Made by a program: the position numbers and the translations under genes. Positions 24,735-36,094 of a DNA stretch of 64,000 nt are shown in pieces. Source of the stretch: Enoplolaimus lenunculus (Eukaryota > Nematoda > Enoplea > Enoplida > Thoracostomopsidae); contig JASANG010002742.1 in NCBI GenBank assembly GCA_030248215.1, positions 145,092-209,091 on the forward strand. Direction: 5' to 3'. Numbering within the stretch: position 1 is the first letter of the stretch; each line of letters begins with the position of its first letter. The notes under the pieces were generated by a model. It made no database searches. It saw nothing but the letters and a program-made list of their open reading frames with translations, and had not been told where the DNA came from.

Positions 24735-25839
24735 ATATCAACATTTGACTACACATATTGATAAGCATACTGCACACACTGCGGAACTGTCATATACCTA
24801 GATGCATATACCTAGATGCATATGCCAGCTAATATGGCCGCAAACTTTCGGAGCTGAGTCCGGCAAAAAATTTGCAAATAGGATTTACAGTTTTAATGAA
24901 ATTAATCAAAGTAAGGTACCGATTGCATCAAAGAGAAACAGAAAGATTTCAAATAGATACAGCAATCACTGTAAGACTAAAAAGTAGGTATATAGTACAA
25001 GTAATGCAACTGGGATTTCGGTTCGGTTAGGAAACCATTTGTATAGCATACTTTTAGCACCGTGGGACTTCTTTGGCAAGGGTAGACGCAACTATACTCG
25101 CCCTGCGTCCACTTCTGAGGAGGCACCGTAAACTTTCGGTCCCCATCTTAGAATTTTTGGATCCGCGACTAATTCCTCACCAGCATATCAGCCTTAGCGA
25201 CGACGGGGGCGTGTGAAAAGCCAATTTTTTACAGTCCCTGCGATATTTTGTCGCTGTTGGTCGAGTATTTTGCTGAGATTATGGTAAAATGTTTTACGTT
25301 TTTCCACCCTCTCCGGAAAAACGTTTTTTCAGTTGGTTTTTTTCCGGTGCCCAACCCTGAAGTAGATACATGGCGTAAAACCAATAGATGCTCAAGGTAG
25401 TTATACTGCAGACCCATGAATAAACCATGCTTGATTCGGTACGGAATGGCAGTAAAACACGAACAAAGACCAACCAAGGGTGTGACTAGATATCAGTTTC
25501 CGTTTCCGGAATAAATCGGTGTGTGTTTCTGTTGCCATTATAGAAATAACGGAAATCCTGTTATTTTTAAGATCAACATTTAGCTATAAATCACGTATAT
25601 TTATATATAGCAATTTTTTCTTCAAATGTTCGAAATGAGATAGAAATTCCGAAATTCATCCAAAATTTTAAAAATTCAATGCAGCCGCTATTTTTTCTCA
25701 AAAATTTTAGAAAACCCCGTAAATGTTTCCATGCCTCAATTGTGTTAGCAGAAAAATAAAACATCTTTGAAACTTTATACTTCAATATTCGTTTTCCGTT
25801 TCTGTTTCCTTTTGATCACTATCCGTTTTCGTTATTTTT

Positions 25840-26180
25840 ACAATCAGTTACCCTGGACGAGCCTCAAATGTCTGTTTCGGAAAAAGTTGCGTTTTCCGCC
25901 GTTGACAAGGGTGACAGCAAAAATTACATTTGGGGGCACTAAATAATTTTGGGGGTTCCCATCGGAATGGATCGAAAAACCAATATTGATTGCAATATCG
26001 GGCCGAGTTTATTTTGGGGAACCAGATAAATTTGGGCGGCACGGCCCCAGTGAAGATACCCGTGGCTGTTGACTTTTGGCATGTCAACTTTTGGGCATCA
26101 TTCGAATATAGTACTTGAATGTTTAGCATTGGAGCACTGACAATCGAACGGGAGCCGTTTAGCATCATTGCTCGTCATTA
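25840..26180. other. Unassigned repeat-like stretch
   Basis: G-rich runs (TTTGGGGGCACTAAATAATT, TTTTGGGGGTTCCCATCGG) resemble the degenerate interior of other elements here (near 40.45 and 41.8 kb), but no terminal repeats were identified. The preceding 25490-25835 has GTTTCCGTTTCCGG-like units at both ends, another short inverted-repeat candidate. Confidence 0.25.
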
Positions 26181-26867
26181 AAGAGCATGACGCTCGAGTC
26201 AGAGGAAATCTTACATCTTGCGAGTGGACATAAGTTTGTATTGTAACCTTATTTCTATTATAAACTTGTTACCTAATCTTGTAAACCTTGAAGAAACTCT
26301 AGGAAAAATCGTTATTTAATATGTGTAGCAAGGCGATATTAATCAAACATTTTTTGCGATATATTAAAAATCCTGCCAAGCATTCATAACCATATACTGA
26401 TGTTTAACAGAAAACTCTAATTCCCCGATATTCGAGTGAATATTTGTATAGAGGGCACGCAAAACCTACTGCACTTCGCACACATCCTCCACACTGTAAC
26501 CCAAAGTTATACGATGATGTCGCCGGCTCGGGGAACGATAAAGGTGGGTTGTTTTTCATCACAGTTCCGGTTGAACTGTCACCAATTTTCGCACCAAGCC
26601 GACGTCATTTGTCAAATGTTGCTCAGAAGATATTATCATTGTGTAATCTTCTTTAAATTCAACCTTGCCAGTACTAGTTATGGTATCTTCTCGGCTGCGT
26701 CCCTGTTTGGATTGCACCCTGGCAGCAAATCCTGCGGTCCTGTTGTTTTATTAGCACAACGTTCATAGCAGATGAAGGCAATATTTTTAAAGTCTCTATT
26801 TTAGTATCCAGAACCGTGAGAAAGCACTTCGGTTGCTACTGCTAAAAATGGTGGAATGTGATGGATT

Positions 26868-27083
26868 ATGAGTCATATACGGAGCGGCAGTTGCCGCAGT
26901 AACCTATGGAAACGGGGATTTCGGTTGAAAAATCACATTTCTTATCAGAGGCGGTACTACCTTTCTAACCTCCGCTGTTTTCGGCGGGCTTACATTGGGC
27001 GAAGATGGTAACGGAACCGCCCTCTACGGAGATAATTTCGGTAGAGTTACGGCCAGCTTTATGCCTGGAGGAAACAATAATTG
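26868..27083 (+). pseudogene. Glycine-rich coding-like fragment with one internal stop
   Basis: One frame reads VIYGAAVAAVTYGNGDFG, a TGA, then KITFLIRGGTTFLTSAVFGG, LTLGEDGNGTALYGDNFG and RVTASFMPGGNNN before TAA. Gly, Thr, Ala and Asn richness and lack of AT-biased residues look like real protein, unlike random frames around it. Upstream, 26665-26769 in another frame gives STSYGIFSAASLFGLHPGS, a similar style. No splice pair removes the TGA in phase, so a decayed gene or an unresolved gene model is possible. I do not recognise the family. Confidence 0.3.
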
Positions 27084-27559
27084 ATCATCCACGGAATAAT
27101 GAGCGCATACTTAAAAAATAGGCCACCCACAAGCTTCGGGCCAGTGTCAAAAAACGATGCTATAACAAGGGTCGGATAACAACACACACCATGTACCAAG
27201 ATAGCCCGTTTTGTCCTACAGTGTAGAAAGCGAGTTGGGACAAAACAGTCTCTCAATAGGGACTACTGACATAACGCAGACTTTCGCTACAGCGTTGATT
27301 CTGCGAAATATTTTTAATTTTTTTTGCAGTTTCCGCTAAACAAATGTACAACAATAGTCCCTTCGAACAGTGTTTCGTTATGGTGTAAAGACATTATGCA
27401 CTCTTAATGCTCCCATTCAACATTTTATCTGATAATAACACTTTTAGCACATCAAACACTGTTTAATGGATAATTGTCCACACTGTAAAAAATGGTGAGT
27501 CAAATATAAAGTTTTGAAAGCACATTCCTAAGTATAACATTGCATTGTCGCTCAAGCTT

Positions 27560-27745
27560 TTGATACAAGACAAATAAACGTTTAATTCAACGGATAATTG
27601 CAGTACCGGGTATATATCAGTAACGAAGGGTTGCGGAGCGTGGAACAGTAATAAATAAATCCATAACCTAATAACAGGGGCACCCCATGGAGAGGCCAAA
27701 TAAATATCAGTCCCGTCGTATTCGGGTCACTACAGTACGCGAACG
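27560..27745 (-). mobile_element. Copy of GTACTGTAGTGACC element (family D), reverse orientation
   Basis: GGTCACTACAGTAC lies at about 27725-27738. Reading the minus strand gives GACTGATATTTATTTGGCCT and CGTTGAATTAAACGTTTATT as in 11863-12216. The other end runs into a family-B start (CACTGTAAAAAATGGTGAGT at 27480), so the element appears chimaeric or interrupted. Confidence 0.55.
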
Positions 27746-28166
27746 AAAAACTTAATGTTCGGCTCTGCCGTTCACAAACACCGTTAAGTTCCACTTGAAA
27801 CGCTACTGTGGTAGAGATGCTTCTGCTACTTCAGCTTCCTCGGGATCATGGAAAGCCTAGTGTTTGAGGCTTATGATGCACCTTTGATGCAGATAAATTC
27901 ATCATTTACCCCGAGCATAGTTCAGAAAATTAATAACCAATCACATTTTACATACCAAAACTCTAAAAATATTACATACACAAAAAAACTGCTTCAAATG
28001 ACTTTAAGCAAGAGTAGATGATGATGATAGATCTGTGAAACAAGAGCAAGTATATATTAACTTCGTGCATAAAGAAACGCACCTTATCTGCGTTAGTGTT
28101 TTGTTTGCACTATAAATGAAGGATGTTGCTCCGCTTACTTGCGTATGGAATGGGATGAAGAATATG

Positions 28167-28387
28167 GCCAATGTTCCGTTAGTGGCGTAACAGTAGATTA
28201 AGCGTATTCCTAAGCCTAAGCGTTACAAAAGTGTGTCCCTAGGCCTAAGCCTAAGCCTACGCCTAAGAGTTACAAAAGTGTGTTTCTAGGCCTAAGCCTA
28301 CGCCTAAGCAAAAATACAATCTAGAATCTAAATTTACCCTTTCACAGACCCAACAGAAACCTGGACGCCCCTCGAAGTAATATGGGC
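28167..28387. mobile_element. TTAGGC-core inverted-repeat element, copy 4 (family E)
   Basis: Begins GGCCAATGTTCCGTTAGTGG and ends GACGCCCCTCGAAGTAATATGGGCC. The core has a duplicated module, CTAAGCGTTACAAAAGTGTG with CCTAGGCCTAAGCC. Diverged from copies 1-3 at the ends. Confidence 0.6.
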
Positions 28388-30065
28388 CAAAAATATATGC
28401 ACCGCAACCCATTTGCCGTGCTAAACATTTTGTGATAGAAATGGTTTGTTTGCAGCTCACGTCACATTTCATCCACTCCTGCCGGAAACAATTAGTAAAA
28501 TTATTGCTAAACAGGACGAATAATTGAATAAAACAAGCTAACAAAAAACAAAAATTGTTTAGTCGCTAACAAATAATTGATATTACAATACAACAGCCTA
28601 TAAAACAACAACGCAATATACAAAAAATAGGATAAGTTCGCTAAGCACCGTATGCATTTCGAAACAATATAAATCACTGCAAAATGTTATTGGTTACATG
28701 CACTAACAAACAACAACGTTTAACTTTGTTAGTACGTATAGTTAATAACTAAAATATATATCATAAAATTTACACCGGAACACAATTTTAACGCGAATCC
28801 GACACGATTTTGTATCTGCACAGTCTGCTCAATAATGGATTGATTTGGTTTTTGGATATCCATTTGGACAAGTTACACTGACTGGACGTCAACAGTAAAA
28901 CAGGATATGTTTGGAAACATAATCCGTGTGGAAAAAAATAATTCCATTCAGGTAGTTAAAAATATGTAAAATTAGATTATGAAAAAATACAAAATTTAAT
29001 ATTTTGGGATCTAGCTTGGTTAAAATTACAAATTTAAGGATTACACAATGGTTCAAATCAAATACAAGATAGCTACTATTTTATACATTTCGGCTATAAA
29101 TCAATCATGCTTATCGTCGCACGAAGCTTTGCATTTCATGAAAAGGTTTAAAGCGAAGTTACATAAAACTCTGAAGTCTGCATAAATTGTAAATGTTACG
29201 TTTACTGTAGACCAGAGTGCAATCGGGGTTCCGGTTCCGGCATTTTCTTATTTCAGATTCCGAACACATTTCATTAGTATGGTATGCAAACCTTGACAAT
29301 TGCCGAAAATAAAACATCGACGGTAGATTTCCCTTCCGTGAATTATGAAAACCTAAAATGCAGCAGATAAAGTTAATACCTATGTATTTTTTGTATACAC
29401 CAGACAGCTGCAAACCTGTTTACTGTTTAGTGTTTACAACTATTTTATCAGACCCTATCTGTTTCAGACAACATAAACCAACGCAAAAGTGTTATAAATT
29501 ATACAATCAATCGAACAATAAAACGAAATAACAGCTAACTAATAAATTTTCTTATAGACTTTAGTCGGGAAATTTCTACCCCGATTCCGGTATAAAGTTC
29601 ACTTGCCGTACCCGTTCTGATTCCGGTTGCAATACAATTTAGTTTAGTTGATTTAGCACCCATAGGCTTAGTATAGTAATTAAAGATATATTGTGTTCAA
29701 ATCACTTCAAAGGATAAACATGTGCAAACGCATGATATTTACCCAGATATTATGCATGGGAAAATTTTGTAGGCGAAGCTAAAAAAAGTACTCATGTCAG
29801 AAGCATGTATATTTCAATTTGGTCACTTTGTGAATAAGACAAAAACAGTACATAAAAGCAATCATTGGAATCAAACTAAAAAACCTTTACTAATACAAAT
29901 TAACACGACGTGTCATGAGATAACAACATCAAAACTGTGTATATATAAACTACAAAGTATATATAATGCTCAATCATTACTACTCAGTTACGAAACGAAG
30001 CCACCTCAGCTTTCATTATATACTTTAGGCTGTCCTCTCCATATTCATACTGGTTTATCTCAACA
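28388..30065. other. Intergenic, 3' of the HAD-HAD-GMC gene
   Basis: AT-rich with no exon recognised. It contains the 3' UTR of the minus-strand gene; I did not find an unambiguous AATAAA on the minus strand close to the stop. Confidence 0.35.
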
Positions 30066-33000
30066 TCACAGACCTTTCGTAGGTGCCGTACCTATCGGCG
30101 ACTGCCACACAGGTGCAAAAAACTCGGGCAACGTCGAACCTCCCTTTATCAGATCCGCAGCTCGTTCCGCTAGCATAATCGTTGGTCCATTTAAATTTCC
30201 GCTCACAATCGATGGCATAACCGAAGCATCCGCCACCCTCAACCCTTCAACCCCGTGAACTTTCATTGTTTCAGGGGAAACCACGGCAAATTTATCCATT
30301 TCACTGCCCATTCTCGCTGTACAAGACGGGTGATACGCGGAATCGGCTTTCTGTCGTACAAATGCGTCAACTGCGTCTGGTGAGACGACATCAGAGCCTG
30401 GAGCAAGTTCGGGTCCTCGAAAGCGATCAAACGCAGGTTGCGCGAAAATAAGACGGCTCAGAGCAATACAATCGCGAAATTCAAGTCGATCTTGTTCAGT
30501 TGCCAAATAATTAGGCTCCAGAATAGGGTGTTCTTGAGGATTGCGAGATCGAAGCTTCAGCGTACCTACACTAGTCGGTCGCATTGGGCCAACATGTACC
30601 TATAATTTAATATACAATATCACTATCCTGCATACGTGTGTAATTTCATTTTTAATTTAATACAACGAACTACCGGTTAGTCAGCCAGAAATTTACAATA
30701 ATTTGTATTTTCATGTTTAAATATGTTAGAAAAGACGACACTGACATCGAGCTATGATCACTACTCCGCAATAATCGCCCCTCAGTTATAGAATTTGTTC
30801 TAACCGAAAAAATTTGTTTCCACTGTTTACATTTAAACTCGTGATCTGACAACTTATCAAATATACGAAAAAACCAAAATATATAAAAATCGTAACCAAA
30901 ACTACGGTGCTCAAGGAAACCGTAGATATTACAAAATTTTTGCAAGAAATGCTAAAATACTAAACACAACCCGATCCACTACCGTCGTACAAACTATTTT
31001 GGAACAATCCTGTCAAATAAATTCAAACGTATGCGTCGTTTCAAAATGGAATTATTTTCCACCATTGAATAGCACTTTAAAGACGAGCATGCAAGTAACT
31101 ACAGCGACACCCGGAACTATAACAAATAGCTGCAGCCCCATCCGGACCAATAAGTAAGGAAGCATTATATACCTGATACGCATGCCGGTCTGCATTCACT
31201 CGTCCATGATCATAGACAGCAGACGGCAAGAAATGAAACTGGACGTCTGGATGTGGTACACCCGTGTTGCGCCGCACAAACCCACCAGATTCCAAATGAC
31301 TAGACGCACCTTCTCCCGTTCGAGTCAGGAACCATTGAAGACCTATCCGTATCATATTGTGCGGAAACCGCCACGAAGATTTGTTGTATAATGTTACAGG
31401 TTGAGTGCATTCCTGTTGGACATAAATTTCAAGATGGTCTTGCAGATTCGAGCCGACTCCTGGCAAATGTTGAACAACAGGAATATCGAGGGCTTTTAAA
31501 TCATCCGCAGGGCCTATGCCTGAAATCATAAATTTTCAGGGACGAACACAGATTTTGTGCGCCATTAACAATACTTGTTCAGTGGCTGCCACTGATCTAT
31601 ACAGGTGTTGGTGTTATATACCATTTGTACTACGATTTTAAAAGTGCACACTCCTTAACTACACCTCATCACAGCATTTACAAACCCGTTTCAGGTAGAA
31701 TAACATGTCAACTCTCCGGCTATGTTTTATGTCTATGCAACCATATGATCTGATTTGAATCACCGTATTTTAGGAATCAAGATGAAGCTGAGACTACAAC
31801 CCACTTGTGAAAGATCTGAAAAGCTTAGCAAACACAGCCAGCGCAATGATGAATAAAACATGATACGTAATATCCCAACATAAAATAATGCAAAGTGAGC
31901 TTCGCGAAAAGGGTAGTAGGGATAATGATTACACAGGAATAGCGATAAAAACCGCACGCTGTCTCGTTTAGATAATCCGTTACATCCAGCTAAAAATTCT
32001 ACACAAACAGTTTCAGGGAGAATAAATGTCAACTCTCTACTGCGTGTATACACCGTTGCGAGTTGGTTTGAATGAGCCTATTTTTAACAATAAACTGAGA
32101 CTATCGAAAATTCTCAGTTTGGGAAGTGTGTTAGCCACGTAATTTGGCAAACTTAGCCAAATATGAATGAATGAAGATCCGTAATCACGCAGACTAATCT
32201 AATACAAGGTAATACCACACTACACAAAAAGTGTGTTTTGTAGCTCAGGACCCAGATATCGTTAGAACACGCCATATTGTGTAGCCCAATTTCTCCCATT
32301 CCTCATACCACACCTTACGTACCTGACAACAATAATAACTGTGGGGTATTGATCGCACCGCCACTAAGTATCACTTCAGCTCTTGTTGGCAGCGAACAAC
32401 CTGTCTTTTTATTCCGAGTAACTTGCAATTCAACTACTCTGTTTTGATCAAATTCGATTCGTTCGACAACTGTATTCGACAGGACTCTTAAATTGTTTCG
32501 ACGAAGCGCAGGTCTTAAATAGGCCTGTGACGCGCTCCATCGCTTGCCTTGTTTCGTAGTCATAAACATTGGTCCGACTCCTTCTTGCCGGAAGCCGTTC
32601 ATATCCGGTGTAAAGCCAAATCCTGCCTAGAAATCAATAATATACATGATATATATATACATGATATATATATATATATATCGTTTTACAGCTTTTCAGT
32701 TATGAGAATATGTTGGGAAACTTTAAGCGAATCAAACATAATATCGGGATTTAAGCCAAAAGCTATATTATGGCTGTGCGTGCTAATTGCACCAGGGAAG
32801 GACCAGATATCGGAATCCGCTTTAATATCCAACAAAAAATCGTCATACGTATCCGATTCCGATATAAACCTCCCAGATACCGGATACTTGCGGTTGTGAC
32901 CCCATATATAATACAACTGTTATTCATCTTTCAAAAATTACTAGATATTTTGTTGCGGCTGCATTTCTGGGCAAGTCAAGAAGTGACACATATGTGAAAT

Positions 33001-36000
33001 CTAAAATCTAAGCCAATTAATTTTAAATCAGCACACATTTGTACGGCTCAAATACTACCAACAATGCACAAATCTAGATGCTATAATCGAGTCAATCCCT
33101 GAACAGCATCTATTTTACTTCGTTGCTTAATTTTCAAACATACGTGAAGCAACAACGAATGTGAAATTTTAAACAATTGCAAGCCAGACCTTGTTGCAAA
33201 CCGAACGTATGCATAGTTGAAAAAATGTGGAGACTGTCTTTCAACAGCTGTAAAACTAAGTAGGGTAATATAAATTTCGTACTAATTTCGCAGCAGCTAA
33301 ACCTTAAGCCAAAAGCTATATTATGGCTGTGCGTGCTAATTGCACCAGGGAAGGACCAGATATCGGAATCCGCTTTAATATCCAACAAAAAATCGTCATA
33401 CGTATCCGATTCCGATATAAACCTCCCAGATACCGGATACTTGCGGTTGTGACCCCATATATAATACAACTGTTATTCATCTTTCAAACATTACTAGATA
33501 TTTTGTTGCGGCTGCATTTCTGGGCAAGTCAAGAAGTGACACATATGTGAAATCTAAAATCTAAGCCAATTAATTTTAAATCAGCACACATTTGTACGGC
33601 TCAAATACTACCAACAATGCACAAATCTAGATGCTATTATCGAGTCAATCCCTGAACAGCATCTATTTTACTTCGTTGCTTAATTTTCAAACATACGTGA
33701 AGCAACAACGAATGTGAAATTTTAAACAATTGCAAGCCAGACCTTGTTGCAAACCGAACGTATGCATAGTTGAAAAAATGTGGAGACTGTCTTTCAACAG
33801 CTGTAAAACTAAGTAGGGTAATATAAATTTCGTACTAATTTCGCAACAGCTAAACCTTAAGCCAAAAGCTATATTATGGCTGTGCGTGCTAATTGCACCA
33901 GGGAAGGACCAGATATCGGAATCCGCTTTAATATCCAACAAAAAATCGTCATACGTATCCGATTCCGATATAAACCTCCCAGATACCGGATACTTGCGGT
34001 TGTGACCCCATATATAATACAACTGTTATTCATCTTTCAAAAATTACTAGATATTTTGTTGCGGCTGCATTTCTGGGCAAGTCAAGAAGTGACACATATG
34101 TGAAATCTAAAATCTAAGCCAATTAATTTTAAATCAGCACACATTTGTACGGCTCAAATACTACCAACAATGCACAAATCTAGATGCTATAATCGAGTCA
34201 ATCCCTGAACAGCATCTATTTTATTTCGTTGCTTAATTTTCAAACATACGTGAAGCAACAACGAATGTGAAATTTTAAACAATTGCAAGCCAGACCTTGT
34301 TGCAAACCGAACGTATGCATAGTTGAAAAAATGTGGAGACTGTCTTTCAACAGCTGTAAAACTAAGTAGGGTAATATAAATTTCGTACTAATTTCGCAGC
34401 AGCTAAACCTAATCACTGGTAATTTTTTCGGCAAAATTTTGAAAAAATTTCCAGCGTGAAAAAGATTGAAAACTTGATACTTCAAGTCGCATCTAAAACT
34501 TCCTTTCAAAAACGCATATATACCAAACTTGCTAAATTTGGCAATATAGTGTGTTATGTTTATCAGCCTATACGACCTCAAAATCTTAGCTACGGCCGAA
34601 ATTACAGACGGTACTTTTGAACATATAATAGCACTATGATTTAAATATTAGTTAAACTGTGCCAACATCACATTTTACCTGTTGCCCGGCTTCTATAAAC
34701 GCATGATGCAATGGGTTATCACACTTGCCTTGGCTGACATATAGTGGTCCGTCATGGCCTGAATAAGCATCGGGGCCTGGAACACGGCAATAAATGTAAT
34801 AGCTCTAAAATGTTAATAATTCTCATTTATAAAATAAATCCAACGTATATATAGATACACTTCGATAAATGAAAATTTAAACTACCAAAAGCATTTGATT
34901 TATTAAGTTGTGGTAAATTTTATTGCTTGAAACGCCACGTCATGCAAATTTAAAAATTTAACTAATTTATGTCAGCTGCCATCCTTTTGGCACTAAACTG
35001 CAATGGGTTACTACTACTCATCGAACGCCTTTTCCTGCCGTCGACAATCAAACTACACATTCTACAGCCTTTGTCAAATCTGAATTTATAGACAAATTTG
35101 GCTAAAACCATCAAAAATTTAGACAATCTGGATTGTTTAGCAAAACACCAATTAAACCTCTCGGCCAATTTTGCTTGCAGGACTACAGTTAGAGCGTATT
35201 ATCGAATCATAAACTGGCTAAAAACACTGCCTTCTCACCATTCTCGTGCGTCTGAGACTTTTTGAAATACGGCAAACAGGACGCATAGCACCACCCAGTT
35301 GCCCCTTGTTGACCCCATCGGTCATAATCCGCAGGATGGCCGCGAACGTACGCCATTGCATTCAATGCAGACGATCCGCCCCATACCCTGCCCCGAGGCC
35401 AGTACATAATTCGGTTGTCCATATGCTTTTGCGGCTCAGTATGATAGTACCAATTGTAGCGATCGTTGCAAAGATTGTACATCAACGCAGCAGGCATATG
35501 AATTTTCCAATTCCACCATTGGTCAGACGGTCCAGCCTCTAAAACAATACAGCAGTTTTACAGCGGTTTTATTAACGTTATATGTTATCACAACATGATC
35601 GAAGCACTTATAACAGTGTTGCACTTAACATTACATGGCGCTCCAAACAATTTCAATATTACCAACTATTTATTTCAAGGAAGAATAAATAATCGCTTAG
35701 ATAAGACAATACAGTTAAGCACAATCTAATCTACCTAACCCATGATTATGTTCTGCGCTTTAAACAACATTTTACCCCCAACGCGCGGGTACACTCTGCG
35801 CCACATAAAAACAGTCAATTAGCATACGCTTGTCTACAGAATCACGACCGACTCGTTGAGGTCCATGTTAAAAAGGCCTGTCCACTGCGAGACCGTGGAA
35901 CATATACACCGGGAATCTTAGGATTGGTGGGCCGGCTCTAATAGTTAACGCCCTTGTCTACATCAAGATCAAACCTCAAAACTTCTAAAACACCAGCGCA

Positions 36001-36094
36001 CCTATCACCAACACTCGGTTATCGTGAACTTCTGACAGTCGATTTGCCAAAACACACCCGGCAGACCCGGCACCAACAATAATATGAGTCGCGT
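30066..36094 (-). other. CHDH: Domain GMC oxidoreductase, choline dehydrogenase type
   Basis: This FAD enzyme family oxidises choline to betaine aldehyde at the inner mitochondrial membrane. Seen in order: the FAD-binding motif IIVGAGSAGCVLANRL; WNWKIHMPAALMYNLCNDRY; the GMC signature YWPRGRVWGGSSALNAMAYV; HHAFIEAGQQAGFGFTPDMN; TKQGKRWSASQAYLRPALRR; VILSGGAINTPQLLLLSGIG; LPGVGSNLQDHLEIYVQQEC; the substrate-domain block FVRRNTGVPHPDVQFHFLPS; the catalytic His region ADSAYHPSCTARMG; and C-terminal VSGNLNGPTIMLAERAADLI. Each matches human CHDH closely and the length (about 557) equals mature CHDH, so activity is likely. It has no start codon before the FAD motif. Intron 32627-34678 holds a 3 x 553-bp tandem repeat. 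Confidence 0.9.

Noticed and set aside
17570-28315. TTAGGC hexamer runs as a sign of a chromosome end or nematode origin
   Set aside because: The runs are short, on both strands, and bounded by inverted repeats of a dispersed element; the genes look deuterostome-like more than nematode.
32686-34103. Three repeated pairs of frames (75-111 residues) on both strands
   Set aside because: They are produced by the 553-bp intronic tandem repeat inside the choline dehydrogenase domain; identical copies, no family, embedded in an intron.
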